Positions 35,538 through 49,092 of a DNA stretch of 64,000 bases are shown here, piece by piece. The stretch is from the NCBI RefSeq assembly GCF_032854445.1, contig NC_088300.1, forward strand, positions 53,482,984 to 53,546,983. Reading direction: 5' to 3'. The stretch is from Liolophura sinensis. Lineage: Eukaryota > Mollusca > Polyplacophora > Chitonida > Chitonidae. Made by a program: the position numbers and the translations under genes. The notes under the pieces are model-generated. The model did no database searches, was not told the origin of the DNA, and saw nothing but the letters and a program-made list of their open reading frames with translations. How positions within the stretch are numbered: the stretch's first letter is position 1; every line of letters begins with the position of its first letter.

Positions 35538-37769
35538 ATCGGAGCTTTAGAGTTCCTGGGTGTATATTGTGAGTTTACACCAGTGACATATACGACCATC
35601 TGAAGAATGAACCACGCGTTATTTGAGGTAGAATATCAAATGACAATAAAAAATCAATTTTTTCTAGAGGTTCAATTTCAAGTACCATTCCATAATTCTA
35701 GGCCAGATGAATTTTTCGGCTCTTATGCAGTTCCAGCAAACAATTTTCAATATTTATAAAACTATGAACATTTTTCCGAATGCGTTCCACTAACCAGCTT
35801 CTGGGAATTCCAGAAATACTTTATACAGAAACAAGAAGACAAGAATTTTCAACTGCTTGCGTTCCAGTGACTCAGGCGTACTGATAGTGTTTGCTGCTAA
35901 GGTGGGCCTTAACACAAGAATTACTGATTTGTCTTACTCAGAATCACAGAGAGAATTGAAATGCCCGAGTGAGGTTTACAACCATTCCACTATCACTCAC
36001 TGTTTACAATATATATTTTATGCTTACGTATAAATACCTTTAAATAATGCGTGTCCTTTGTTTTCTTAAGCAGGTCCCTCAAAAAAAAAAGAAAAACTCC
36101 CATCAAAAAATAAAGGAAAAACTCCCATTGAAGAAAAAAAGAAAAATTCCCACAAAAAGACCTCGGGACCCGACATAACAAAGCTAATCGGATTACGTTT
36201 TGCTTCGAGCTTTTGTTGAAACATTCATGTGTGTGACACTGTCATTAAATGATTATCTGGGCCCCGACATAACTACATGGATGATTAAGTATAGCATGAC
36301 AAACGACCATAGCCATTGAGTTTCCAAAATTAACACCAACCCAAAAATCTCTTTGGGTGGGTTCTCACTATTGCACCGCTTACGTGTAGTTCACCTTAAA
36401 GGCAATAGAAACTTATGAGACAGACAACAGTAAATTAACTCAGTCGATTCAACGCCGTTTCAGTTTACTGACGCTCTAAGGCAGTAAACAGATGCATTGA
36501 ACTTTCACAGATTCCCAATCTGACATATACCCAAGAGAGTCAAACACAGAAGTGCTTCGCTCGATAGACGTGGACAGTTACGCATACAGATCTCGAAGGA
36601 GTGGGGAATGAAAGACCCACTGGCCATCAGAGATAGGAGTGACGGATGTCAACAGAGAAAATCACACACACACACAAGAAAAGAACGAAGAACTTCGCAG
36701 TTCGATAAATTAAATCAGTTGACCTACAAAGAACTGCTGTGTACTGATATAGTTAACAGGGTTTATATTTGATTTCTAGACCCGTAATGTACATATTCTT
36801 AAGTTCTTTGGTCTTATCTGGGAAATTCACTGTAAGTTTAACATGCAATAGTTTTATTCTTTGCGGAGAAATATTTGTTTATCTCATATGTACATGCCGA
36901 TAAACTTTATAATTGCTTGTAATATCACGAAACAGATTTTTATGTATAATCGCAGACATCAGATGGGAATTTATACCGAGGAACTCCGATTGTAATCACA
37001 CGAAAAAGATGATGTTCCATTGATCGTATGGTTTTGTTGTGCATTTGTTCTTTTAAAGAACGATACACTCCGCTAGAGTTTCGATTGCTATTTTTCATAA
37101 TACTTTGATAGATTTTGTCTGGTTTTCTTCTGGTAAAAGTCGTCTTGAGTATGACGAAAAACACCTCCAAATTAAATTAAAATGTTAAGTCTTCCCAAAC
37201 AAGTTGTCACGTCTGACAAAGCTGACCTTTGACTGACTACTTGAACGTTTGGAAAAGACACATGATTTCACTGGTCAGTTTATTTATTCATTTATTCAGT
37301 CAACACATTGATTCTGTAAATTACTTAATTAAGACATGATACACGTGATTATTGATCTTATTTGACTTGGTAGCGTTATGGCAGCTTTTAAGCCAAGTTA
37401 CCACTGAACACATGCTGCAAGGTCACAAAATAGCCAGTTTTATAGAGCAATATGGTAACAACACCTTAAAGGGTTATGTCAACCAAATGTGTCCCTAGAT
37501 GACCAGGTGTGAAAATAATTCCCTTTAGGTTCCTAAGTAGTGTGACTTGGGTCTAGGTGCTAAAACTGTAGCTAATTAAGTCATTTATCCCACATATTGC
37601 CCAATGATGGAGTCTCTTATTGCTTTTGAGTAGTGAAGTGCATGTTCACCCAATGTCGTCGGAAAATAATGTATGGTTTATTGTTGTTACAGTTTATTCT
37701 TGTAATAACTTCACGAAAATTCTCAGTTATAATATGCATTTTAATGTGTGCTTTATTTCATGTATATAC
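35538..37769. other. Intergenic, nothing recognised
   Basis: AT-rich. A small imperfect triplication of an A-rich block with 'AAAAACTCCCAT' occurs at about 36079-36160. No gene evidence. Confidence 0.45.
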
Positions 37770-37795
37770 ACATTTATTTATTTTATTTATTTATT

Positions 37796-37882
<87 letters not shown>

Positions 37883-37960
37883 TTTGATTAAGTACTCAAG
37901 AATATTGCACTTGTAAGACGACGTCCAGCATTATGGTTGGAGGAAGCCGGGCCGTATATA
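37770..37960 (-). repeat. SINE copy with tail expanded into a (TTTA)n microsatellite
   Basis: About 115 bp of TTTA repeats (37770-37885) run directly into GATTAAGTACTCAAGAATAT, then 'TTGCACTTGTAAGACGACG', 'TCCAGCATTATGGTTGGAGG' and 'AAGCCGGGCC'. This is the inverted SINE core in its normal position relative to its AAAT tail, so the microsatellite grew from that tail. The sequence beyond 37960 diverges, so the copy is truncated. Confidence 0.85.
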
Positions 37961-38048
37961 CGCATGACTTTTTCAACCTTCATGAAAAAATGATTGATTG
38001 ATTGATAAATTGACTGACACATTGGTGTCTGTACGAAGGCGGTCATTT

Positions 38049-38516
38049 TCATACGTGTAGGTCTGTGACCGGGATGCAAGGTGTAAAGTGAACGGAATAA
38101 GTGTCACACATACCCAGCGTGTGAGTCAAATTGGTGGAAAGTGAACGATGTCCAAAAAACTGGAACCAACACCCGGATTGTCCGAGTAAAATGGTTGTTA
38201 TTAGGCCTATCCGTTCCTTAATTCTGCACTGAAAGAAGCATATCTGATAAAGCTGGCGAAAGTAGGAAATGTCTCCGTGAAACCTTGATTGCCACCTTTG
38301 TCCTGTTGTGATTTCTTTCCACAGTGTATTAACCCAATTGTGTGGTTGACGTCCAGTGTGGATTGTGAGCAGGGCAATTCTCACACGGGGACATTTAGTG
38401 CGTGAAAGTAAGAACAACATCGGCTTTGTTTGCTCCATGACATAAACGACATTCTGTTGCTTATCAATAAATAATCTGCCCAGTGATGTTAACATATTCA
38501 CGTAAAATAGTTTCAT
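38049..38516 (-). CDS. Unidentified 155-codon ORF
   Basis: The longest ATG-started open frame in the gene-poor middle (ATG at 38514-38516). No signal peptide, domain or family is recognised, and composition is rich in Thr, Arg and Gln. No splice sites clearly frame it. Probably chance. Confidence 0.12.
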   Translation of the reverse strand: MKLFYVNMLTSLGRLFIDKQQNVVYVMEQTKPMLFLLSRTKCPRVRIALLTIHTGRQPHNWVNTLWKEITTGQRWQSRFHGDISYFRQLYQICFFQCRIKERIGLITTILLGQSGCWFQFFGHRSLSTNLTHTLGMCDTYSVHFTPCIPVTDLHV

Positions 38517-38525
38517 TATATACAC

Positions 38526-41500
38526 AAAGTAGTGAAATTTTCCACGGCGAGCCGCTAATGTCCCGTCACCGTCTTGAAACTTGTCATCGATTGGGAACTG
38601 TAACAGTTAAGTCTCCTCACACAAAACGCCAATCATTTGAGTACACAGTCCGGAAAGGTTGCCATGAGGTCACAACGAAAGAACTGACGACCTTATGTGT
38701 CTTATGAATGACAAGATAAGGGATCAAATAAAAACGGAAGCTAAATATTATACAATAAATATTGAAACTAGATTTAAAAAATGAGACTTTTATATTTTTA
38801 AGACGCATGTATTGGCTGATGGAACTGCAAAAGCCATTACAACGACTGTCCAAATAGGTCTTTAAACCGACTCCACTCGTTCTGTATACAAAGCTGTTTG
38901 CAATCGTGTGGATCTGAGCACAGATTTGAACGTTGTTAAAGACGTAGCAGGTTATTACATACATGTTCTCATGGTCGGCTTTCTTACACGCATATGGTAT
39001 AAATAAAAACTGAATGCAGCAGCAAATTTTTACAAAGTCGACATGAGGTTGCGTATATGTAAATTGATGTGTGGAATTGGTTTAATGTTTAATGGGCATA
39101 TGTTTAACTACAGAATTCCTTTTCTTTGGTTTCTCTAAGCTGATGGCAGGAGTATTTTTGATTTTCACATACAAGGTAGGTATCCTAATGTGTGGGGAAG
39201 GAGAAGATTGAATGAAGGATTATGGTTTACATCCATGGGGTGGAGAAGAAAATATCATGTACGGTAATTACTAACTCAAGCTACAAACATTTAGTATGGA
39301 AAAATATCAGATTCAAAAAGCTGAAATTTTGGTACGAAAGCCGCCAGTTACTTATTTGTATGTTTTGTTTTTATTAATCATTTCGATAAACATTACAAAA
39401 CCTTACCGCACTAAAGTTTAGAAAATTGATTATATTTAAATTAAATATCCCAATGTAATATTCAATAGTAGCGCAGTGTATCCAAAATCCACATGTGGGA
39501 TATGAACTAGTCCTCCACACGAGTGCCTTCCAGTTATTACAGACTCACGAGGTGTGAGTTCAATCCCCATCTTTGACAGGGCATTATTTTGTTCCAACTT
39601 CTCCTTGGCGACATTATGCGGTCGACAACGCGTGTTTGTACGCTTGCGCTACTCAGCGGTTCATGAATATGATGTACATATCTCCACGTCGCGAGTGAGA
39701 AAGTTTGCCATTAACAAGCAAAAAGGCTGTGGTTTACCCTGTGAACTCGGGTTTTCTATGCATCCACAAAAGCGACTGCCATCGTTTAACAGAAAATTCT
39801 TGAAGACCGAGTTAAGGGGGGTGGGGTGAGGTGGGGTTACTGTGAGCACCAGATTCCCCTGACATATTTAACAGACAAGTCAGGCAGAAACAAATCAATT
39901 TTGCTATTTCTTCAATCATGACGTGGATGCAAATTATTGCGATATATTCTTAAAAGAAAAAATATATTGAGTAAATATTGACACGCACCAAGAAGTCAAT
40001 CTGGAAAACGCACATCTCTGCACGTAGGTCTCATTGGATCATGATAATTTGCAAAGCAGGAGACAATAAGGTAATATGATGATGAGATAAAACGATCAAA
40101 ACTGATAAATTTCCCGAATTGTGAGTTTGATATGTGAGCCCTCCATATTTGCCATTTACTTAAAATTCATTTCACGCCAAATCATGCTCAAGTGAGCGGA
40201 TTATCTAAAAGTATCCCCTAGCAAACTGACAAAACACCCTGAACTATACAAATTTAACAGAAAAACAAAGGGGTCTAGCATGTGGCAATTTTACAGAATA
40301 ACATAATACTCTTGTGTATGGAAATTTAACAAAAGAGCTCTTTTAAAAAAGAGCACCCCGGCATGTGGCAATTTCACAGAACAACAGAATACTCTGGCCC
40401 CAGGATCACGAAGCGATCTCAGACTTAAGTTAAAATTTTAATCATTAAACTGGGTACGTTCCCTTCCGTTAATTTAGCTGTAATTTGTTGAACAATACCT
40501 TACCCAGAATTTACCCTGACAAGTAATATTTAGACCCCCTTACATCAAAAATACAAATTTTAAAGTCTATAAAGATCCAGAGGCCTGGGACAGATTTCAC
40601 AGAGCTATTCCTGACTGGAGTTGTGATGACAACCTAACAGGAAATAATTCTGGAATATGGCAATAAAGAAGAAGAATAAAATATTCTGTCGTTTGACAAT
40701 TTTTTCTTCGTACCTTAGTACCGATATTATAACATCATCGATATAGATTTTTATTTCTAGTGCAGAAGAAAACAATTGCAGCGATACGTAGGTTAAACAT
40801 CTGTCGTCCTGTTAAATACTTATTGAATTCACATTAGCATCTGATAGGAACAGTTCGGCCTTTAGCAACAGTGCTAGGTGCCAGGCGTCTTCACCTAAGT
40901 GACAAACATGTCTTATGAAATATCTTTGGTAAATGCAATTCAAAAAATAAATACAGACTGTTCTTTCTGGTGTGAATGACATCCTTTGTTCCAAGTCACA
41001 CCTCCTTACAGATACGGCTGCTTTTCTTGAGAAAATTCTATATTTATATTTGAACTCATAGTTTACCTGTCACACATAAACAATCACACAGAAGCAAGTG
41101 TTACTCAGCAAGCAGAATTTACAAGTACAAGTCACAAGTACACGTGTACGTGATTGTATCAATGCAAAGCTGATAGGGGTAACTACTGAAAATTAGCCAT
41201 GTCAGAATTTGATTCATCACATAAGTGAGAAGAAAAAAATAGTTTTTTTTCCTTTTGTTTTTGCCATGTTTTAAGAAATTTTGTTCGACGTTAAAATATA
41301 TCTTGCATATTCTGGTTGGAAAAATAGATGGAGAAAAGTGGACAGAATCCGAGTTTCAAGCATGGATCCAATCACCTGTTCTTGGTCGCCGTAATCACAT
41401 TTTAAATCACTAACCGTTTAACATACCATTGTGTCGTGAGATGTTACGCAGTTCATTCATACCGTGTAACACATGTATATGCAGCGGTGATAATATTTAA

Positions 41501-43907
41501 ACTGATAATATGTCAACTGATAATGTAAACGTCGCAGCGCATCATGCTTAAATAGCCCTAATCCGGTTCAACGCTATAGAGGGACACAGGTAAGAAACAA
41601 AGATGTCAAACACATTAAGTTTACCAGACTGATTAACAAAACTTTTCTGTTAGAAGTAGTTTGTATCGTGAAAATTAGTCTGTGTCCTATAGTATGTGTG
41701 AGGTGAAAACCATCATATTTAAAACGTATAAGGCTTCAAAGCCTCGAAACAGGTTACAAAATACAGTCCAACAAGACTAAACACTGAACCTTCAGCGCGT
41801 TAAAGTCATTCCTTGTCCCAACATCTGTGTTACGGTTGTACACAACGTGCAGTCCAGTCAGGCCAGTAGCCAGGAATCCAAGAATAAGAACGGGCGTTTT
41901 AAGGCTGGCTCATCAAATTCACGTGGCTTAGAACTCTGCATGTAAGGAAAACAGCTGCAGTCATGGCGTGGGTAATATATACACGACTTTATCAGATTAC
42001 GAAGTGAACATCCCAGGAATCTGACTCAAACCTTCCCCTTGTCAACACCAGGTTAAGTTTTTACGTGTCTTTGGATACGGATACGTCATGTCTCCAGAAA
42101 ACCCTCTTCCCCCCCCACCCCAGTGAAGGGGAATTCCCGAATGAATGTGGTTGACAAGGCCGACAAACAGTCGCACGAGCGCCGAGGCGGAAATTACCGA
42201 TGATCGGCACACAGCTAATCAAAACAAAGGATTACCGAGCGGAAAATCCGCGGAGCTCACGATGTAAGGGTCGTAACTAATCGGTTACCAGTCACACCTT
42301 TTGGTAACCTCCGGGGACAACATTCCGAGCGATACATTGCTACAGCTTTGTTTTGTTTGCTTTCGATATTATGTTTTATCAATAAGCTAACGACATATTT
42401 ACAATGGCGCATAATTGCAACGAAGGGAATAAATTTTATATTCCTAGCAAGAACACTGGGCTTCAAGCTTTCAGTTTTTAGCTTGAAAGCCTAAAATATC
42501 AATGTGTTGGGCGGGAAAGGTAAGTCCTGGTGAAATACCGTTTACTGTCTAACCACAGACTGCCCCGGCCCTGCAAGAATGTATTTGGTATAGGTGGGTG
42601 ATGTGTTCCCTATGTGTGTGGTGATAGTTCTTGACTCTCCCCGAGGGCAGTCACTGGAGGGAAGGTGATAGCACTAAACCAACAGCCTTTTGTTGGATAT
42701 ATACACGTCTTCAGAAAGAAACGGTCGATTCCATGCCAAACCTCAACGCACCCGTGCAAAAAATATTGTGCTTTGGACATTCTTAACAAACTGGTTATAC
42801 ATGTCGTTGTGCCCCGCCTCGGGGTGCTTATTGAGTCACTCAACTTGAAACTCCCAGAAAAGGCGGAAGTCATAATGCATTGTTTTTGGTCAGTTTTTTT
42901 TATTGTCCCCTGAATGTGTGACTCCAGCGTCAGGATACGCTGTAGTGTAAAAGTCCGGACAAAATCTTCATCCGGCAAAAGCCGAGAAAAGGGCGGTGGA
43001 CAACACCGTGCTTTGTGAATTGATGACTAAATAAATAACATAACACATGGCATCCTATATCCGTACGTGCGTAATCGGCGGTCATTTCTATGTCAGTTGA
43101 GGCTATAATCGACCGCCAAGCTGTGGGTAACTACACGCTTGTGCCAAGAAGTCGATAAAAACATCTTCAAGAATTTCTTTTCTTCAGCATTGGCTAAGGT
43201 GGAGTACCATAAAATAAACGAACAGCAAACCCAGATAAAGCTGTGGTAAGAGTGTAAAGCCCAGTAGCTCATCACAGTTAACTGATTATCCCTTTTTGTG
43301 TCATTATAACCATGATTATTATGACTGTTCAGTAAAACTGTATGATTGATTTGTGAATGTCCTATCTGACGTGAAGTCACATTACACCCTGCAGCATAGG
43401 ATTTTCTCATTAGTAACACTACATGAACAAAGAGAACTGTGGTCATCAAGCTCCACCTAAGAAATCTAAACCTTCAGAAAGGGTCAATTCAGTGAGAGTT
43501 TACGATCAACAGAATGACTGTTAAGTGATAATGATTTAAGCTGTACTCTGTTAAGTCCATTCTGATTGTTTCGTAAAACAAAACATATCGTTGATGGGTG
43601 AAAAATTATTGAAATGATACTGTTTTTTATTGAACATTCCATCGTCGCTTGACAATTCACACAAACGGTATGTCAAGCAGGAGAAACCACATAAACGGTT
43701 TTAACAGTTAAAGGGTTAAACCACACTTAACAGTGAACACTGACCACTTCCACCGCAGTCAGTGAAGCGTGAACTATACGCCTCCCTAACGCCTCCCCTT
43801 CTTGATTAAAGTATTATTTTGCCTTATATAAAGGCATTTCCTTTATAATCTGAAAAACATGTTAAGGTATTTATCTGACGTGCTCACATGGTTCGTACCA
43901 GCCCGGT
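38526..43907. other. Intergenic, scattered minor repeats
   Basis: No gene recognised. A block 'GCATGTGGCAATTT(T/C)ACAGAA' is duplicated at about 40278 and 40372, flanking a short AT hairpin (GCTCTTTTAA paired with AAAAGAGC) near 40338. C-rich runs occur near 42108. Confidence 0.45.
40392..40672 (+). repeat. Possible dispersed repeat (GGCCC...TCACGAAGCGATCT type)
   Basis: Two related starts, GGCCCCAGGATCACGAAGCG at 40395 and GGCCTGGGACAGATTTCACA at about 40581, resemble a 'GGCCC-TTCACAAAGCGATCTTAG' sequence I associate with dispersed repeats in mollusc genomes. The match is from memory and the copy is worn, so confidence is low. Confidence 0.25.
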
Positions 43908-44015
43908 GGCTCAGTTGGTAAAGCGTCCGCTTCGGGGGCTTTAGGGTTGGGTCAAAACCTATAACCTTAAAAGAAGAAGTTGTACGCGCTCACATAGTCC
44001 GTAAAAGTCGAAATC
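43908..44015 (+). repeat. tRNA-derived SINE head
   Basis: GCCCGGTGGCTCAGTTGGTAAAGCGTCCGC resembles a tRNA D-arm region with a box A (TGGCTCAGTTGG). A worn box B (GGTTGGGTCAAAACC) lies about 35 bp further on, followed by ACCTTAAAAG. The anticodon arm is not intact and the 3' half does not fold back to the 5' end, so this is a SINE promoter region, not a tRNA gene. Confidence 0.65.
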
Positions 44016-44849
44016 ACGTGTTATGTTTACTGTTTCGTAGATTTTGTCTTATTTCGAGACAGTTTCTTCAAGAATGATCGTACATGGCTTAAACCCACAT
44101 CAGCTGTCTTTCAGACATATCGTGGTGATTTTTCTTTTAAAAAATAAAACCTGACATAGTTTAATAAGATCATCGTGTGTATCAGCATATCTACTTTTTT
44201 CAGTTCCAGGAGCCTGAGTGTTAAGCTATGTACTCATGAACGGGTATTCCTACAGTTCTATGGTAATCTGAAGGTTTTGCCGGGGAATGATGATAAAGAC
44301 CCATCAGCTCAGCCTTTAAGCCATTCCAGAAATACCAGACCTTGTAATTTGAATATTTACGATGTTTTGGAAACAGCACTTTCTTTCTTGTAGGGCTCTT
44401 TAATTCGCCAAAGGCATGTGACAATACACTGAAATGCTCATCGGATATGCAGCTGCAATTTTGGCACTTGCGTCAGAGGTTAAAATGAGCAGGCCGCAGT
44501 GGGGAAATTCCTGTGTATTGCAAAGCTCTGGGTAATATTTATATTGGGTTTTCATGTTTGTCATGTTACGCAATTCTTCCAACTTAGCAAAGATTTTGTT
44601 ATTTAGTGGGAGGGTACAGCCGATGGAGACGTTGAGGGAAATGACCGGAATCTCCCAGTGTTTGCAATAGGCAGGGTGAAGTCTTCTAAGACAGCACACA
44701 AGGGTAGAAAATGTTACAAGTATGTCCGATCGGGCACATGTTGAATGTGCTGCACTTTGTTCTTCAGTGCATCCTCCATGTCTTTTGTCTGTCGACACAC
44801 AGAATTTCTTATCAGATAGACTACAGCCCGCTCCTACATGCTTACTAGG
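44016..44849. other. Intergenic, one doubtful open frame
   Basis: A minus-strand open frame (44400-44798) contains 'HWEIPVISLNVSIGCTLPL', faintly reminiscent of ligand-binding (ANF-receptor-type) domains, but the likeness does not extend and no splice sites support it. Otherwise nothing. Confidence 0.3.
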
Positions 44850-45002
44850 CCGTACGCGGGAAGGTCTGTCAGAAACCTACGGATGGTCGTCGGTTTCCCC
44901 AGGCCTCTGCCCGGTCTCCACCCACCATAATGCTGGTCGCCGTCGTATAAGTGAAATATTCTTGAGTACAGCGTAAAACACCAAGCAAATAAATAAATAA
45001 AA
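44850..45002 (+). repeat. SINE copy with AAAT tail
   Basis: In element orientation: GTACGCGGGAAGGTCTGTCA, 'AACCTACGGATGGTCGTCGG', 'CCACCCACCATAATGCTGG', 'GTATAAGTGAAATATTCTTG', 'GCGTAAAACACCAAGCAAAT' and AAATAAATAAATAAAATA at the end. The tail is intact and short, useful for comparing with the expanded one at 37770. Confidence 0.85.
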
Positions 45003-48000
45003 TACAGGTTTATTATATGTGTGTAAACATGCTTGTAACATTAGATTGGACAATTGCTATGGTTTGCGAACCAGACGAATCCCGTGTTTCCCAGGGTCAT
45101 ATGTTTTATTATGAACAAAAGTGTGACAAAGGATTACATGATACATGTCCGTCATTATAAGACAACACAGTTACAAACTAAAGTCACAGATAGTGCTACA
45201 TTATTGTGCCGCTAAGGTGAAATACACGAGTCCTTCCTCTTTGCAACGTTCACCGAGGAAAGATCATTTACTTAAAACAGAAGGTGCACATTTTTGTATT
45301 ACATATACTTGGCATGTTACATATAGCATTTTATTAAGGCGTAAACGAGTGCTAAAAGAGTCATATCTCGGGTTTTCGAGCAGCCCTTGTTTCCTTGCAT
45401 CCCATGTGAGTGAACATTAAATGTGATGACAACACAGCATTTTGAGTAATTCTGCTTGAGCTGTGGTGCTAAGGGAAATGTACGTTGCTACTTTTTTAGC
45501 AGTTAGATGAACAGTTAGAATACAACCCTGACTGAGGTAAATTAAGAAATGACAGGATTTCACCGGTAATGTAGGTGTGACCATTTGCCAACTATCGCAC
45601 TACTCTAGTTTTACTGCATGGTGTAGTCTTTTCATATCCAAAAGAGAACACTAACCCCAGGTCACACACGAGGTCAGATGTCCGATCTGGCCAACAATGA
45701 ATAACTGAAATTATGTTTATGGTTAAAATATCAATCAAATACGTATGTCGATGAACAAAACCTTGGAACGAGCAGAAAATGTAAATCTTTTACTGAAACA
45801 ACTTACAAGACGGGTACATAATCAAAGTTAAAGAAAAACATTCTTGGACTCATTTGACTGTTAGAAGAAACCTGTTGCAATCTCTGCGTGGAAACGTGGA
45901 AACATAGGCCGTTATATCATGCAAGAGAAAAGTTAACAGGAGGTGACACGGATGACAAGTGATGAACAATCGAGCACTTGACTTTCTGACTTTTCCCATG
46001 GATCCGCTGTCTTGACGGTGGGTTTGTTCACACCGAGAAAATCTGAGGTCACGACAATCAAGGTCATACACTAAAATTGCATCACTCCAGTCAAGCAGCC
46101 AGGGTATTTTATCAATTTCGGGAAAGGGGATCTTGACGTGTAATGACTACACAGTTTGGTTGTATCTGTCGCACCGAATGACTCTAAAGATTTTATGCGG
46201 TACAAAAAAAAAACAGCTCCAGTCGCCGTTCGTTGCAGATGAAACAAAACTGAGCAGTAAGCCGTGTAAGGCAGTTCCAAGTATAGAAATAACATGGCTT
46301 TTTGCATGCTGTAGTTAAAGCAAAAGAATTACCTGTAAAGCAAATCCGGCGTCTGGAAACAAGCAATCGTGGCTTAATTCGTTATCCGCGCGACATCCAC
46401 ATCTGACAGAAGACGGACAGCTATTTTATAGTAAACAACAAATAGGTGGTTTTATTTACGCTTTATATCCCATTTCAAATACATTAAATTACGCAAAACA
46501 CGATTTCGTGTCACCCGGTATTGTCTTATACAGGTTCACAGTTGTGCCACAAATAACACACACACTGGATGGCCTTGCAACAATATACACCAGTGGCAAA
46601 GTTCATATATGTACGATAAAACAGGACAATAGCTTTCCCGGAAAGAGGTTTTAGTTAGCCTGTCTCGTTAGAGAGGGGTAAACTTTCAATGCTGATTCGG
46701 ATGATAACATCTTCATTTTATCAAATCAGCTGCTTCGGGCGTTGAAAGTGATACTATATACATATTGACCATGACTAGCTTAACTGACCAAAAGAAGATG
46801 GATTGTGGCGAATAATTCAAAAGGCAGCCTTTCTACTCTTTGTTGGAAGCTCTCAAGAGTGGTGTAGTCCAAGAACTTGATGACCCGTGTTTGAGTAGCG
46901 AGATGAGCCGTTATTGCCAGTGTCTTAGGCAATACGAATCGGTGAGGTCGCACTATATGTACATACTGGCATTGAGGCCGGCTTGCTCCTTAAGGAGATA
47001 CGTCCCAGATAAGCTTAGAAGTACCGAGTCACCACACGTAATGTTCGTATACACTGCCCTCTTAACCCGTACAAATGATCATGCCTCTTATATTCCTTTG
47101 ATGAACATAGCCATGGTTGTTGTGAGAGCGTGTAATTTTCGTACTTTGTATACTTCCATAGTTCTTTGGTGGTTTGTGTTATGCATCATTTTAGGAATTG
47201 GCCTTGGGATTATCAATCTGGAACGCCCTTCTTGGCTGACGGCTGGTATACGAATGTCTATTTCGACGAAAGGTTAAATAATAAAACAATCTGTTAATTA
47301 TAACAGAAAGTCTGTTGTCTGAGCGAGGCTAGAATGTATTCTGCTATTATAACAGAACAATGTGTTATATTCAACATACTGACCTGTTAGTCTATTACAA
47401 TCCTTATGTTGAATTAATAGATCTGTTTTAGTTAACATAATAATCTGCTGGAATAACAAAATACATTCCAGCATCACTCAAACAACACACTTTCTGTTAA
47501 ATTTAGGACACGGGCTCATTTCCACGCACAGTTCTAAATATTGGGTGCCCATGGCTTAAAAAAGTGCCGTTCATTCACACTTGGGACAATGCCACACCGT
47601 TATGGTATATTATAGTAGAAACACGAGAGAAGTACAGCAGACGGCACTGTCGACACATCCGTAATCATTCTGAACCCGTCCGTGGCAGGCTATAAGCCTG
47701 TGTCATGTAAGCCATGGTATGTGTACATGTAGCTGTAGGTGTGGGTAGTTCTTAGGCCGAGGTTGATAAAAACTTCGGCAATGGAAAACTATGACATCTG
47801 CTGTCATCAACAAAGAGGATAAAATATTTTAACACGTGTCTCTGGTGTGCATTGACGCTTTAAACGTTTAACACATACTCATAACATTCTATTTTCGAAT
47901 GAATGAATGATTTTGGCCGAGTGCTATGCTATCTAAAGAACACAATGTTTCTAAAGTTCCCAATGCCTGCATTTATAATTTTTCTTTCTAAAGCAGATAG

Positions 48001-49004
48001 CCAACGTTTAGGCCTACAATCTCGACCTCCGTTGTCTTGCAGATATTTTATTTATAAACTGAGTTGCAGTTTCAAAGCCTTGTTCGCTATTAACCACCCC
48101 CCTACACAGTACAAGGGAATGATGAAGCAAAAACGCCCAGGTCATCAAAATATGATCTTGCCGCACGTGTCGTCCCTTGTGACGTCAGCAATGAACAAAA
48201 TCCGGAATTTTTGCCTTCATAATCCTACTTTAATCCTGATAAAACCTTGTCTAATTTGTTAACCCGGGGCCAATGCTGAATGCTTGAACACGGGAAGGAA
48301 AAGGGATTAGAATTGCATAAAAACATTCCACGCGCTCAGCAGTTCTGGATCTAAGCAAACAGTCCAACATTTTTTTTTCTTTCATTTTTTTCAACCAATT
48401 TTTTTAACACATATACCAGAGCACGTGGAAAGAGAGCATTGGTAACCTGCGAATCAATTTCTTATTTAACCCTCTCCATCCAAGCTTTTCATTGCCTTAC
48501 ATATTTCAGTTGCTCTTTATCTCCCCTAGTAACCATTTATTGACTTGATTATTTCGTCAATTTATACTAAGCTCAAGAATACTGTATTTCACTTAACGTT
48601 TAGCTTTTATTCAATTGACATGTTTTGGATGCTGAATGATTCACCAGTATGACATGGCCACGCATTAGTTTTATGAAGTTTAATCAATTTATTATCGGAC
48701 AAAACTTAAACATCAAAAGTATATAACATTTTAAGACCTTTATTTTCTTCTTAAAGCGCAATTTTACTGGCCAAACTTAAGGTAAAATACAGCATATACG
48801 GACATAATTTTACGATGCCTGTCACCTTTATTGGGATGGACCGCCTTCACAATGGGAAGATTGAGAGCCCTAGGATCTTCTAGGATCATGCTGACGTTGT
48901 AAGCACAGACTTAGTCCTAAGTTCAGGGCTGTTTGCTGATAATGAAAATGAAACAACAGTGGCCGGAATAACCCAATTCAGCGTATTCTGTGTATCGTTT
49001 TGAT
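45003..49004. other. Intergenic, nothing firm
   Basis: AT-rich. At about 48540-48600 there is a very short trace of the SINE core (CTCAAGAATACTGTATTTCAC). No exon with known homology. Confidence 0.45.
46903..47277 (+). CDS. Unidentified ORF with one hydrophobic segment
   Basis: From the first ATG (46903) it runs 124 codons with one hydrophobic stretch (IVLWWFVLCIILGIGLGII) near the end. The upstream part of the frame begins only at TTG. No family recognised and no splice sites identified. Likely chance or a repeat-derived frame. Confidence 0.12.
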   Translation: MSRYCQCLRQYESVRSHYMYILALRPACSLRRYVPDKLRSTESPHVMFVYTALLTRTNDHASYIPLMNIAMVVVRACNFRTLYTSIVLWWFVLCIILGIGLGIINLERPSWLTAGIRMSISTKG

Positions 49005-49092
49005 TTTCTTTTAATGCCATACTCAAAAATGTTTTCACTTATACGATGGTGGTGAGTTTCATGAATGGAGGAGAACAGAGTGCCGGGATTAA
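49005..49092 (-). repeat. Degenerate SINE fragment
   Basis: Plus strand 'TAATGCCATACTCAAAAATG', 'TTTTCACTTATACGATGGTG' and 'GGAGGAGAACAGAGTGCCGG' follow the inverted SINE core in order with many substitutions. Confidence 0.6.

Noticed and set aside
43908-43980. tRNA gene
   Set aside because: Only the D-arm and a worn box B are recognisable; the anticodon arm and the acceptor stem pairing are missing, so it is a SINE head.
44400-44798. Exon of an ANF-receptor-type ligand-binding domain (HWEIPVISLNVSIGCTLPL)
   Set aside because: The likeness covers under 20 residues, needs an insertion, does not extend, and no splice site frames it.
46840-46902. Extended N-terminus of the 46903 ORF
   Set aside because: It begins at TTG, not a credible animal start codon.
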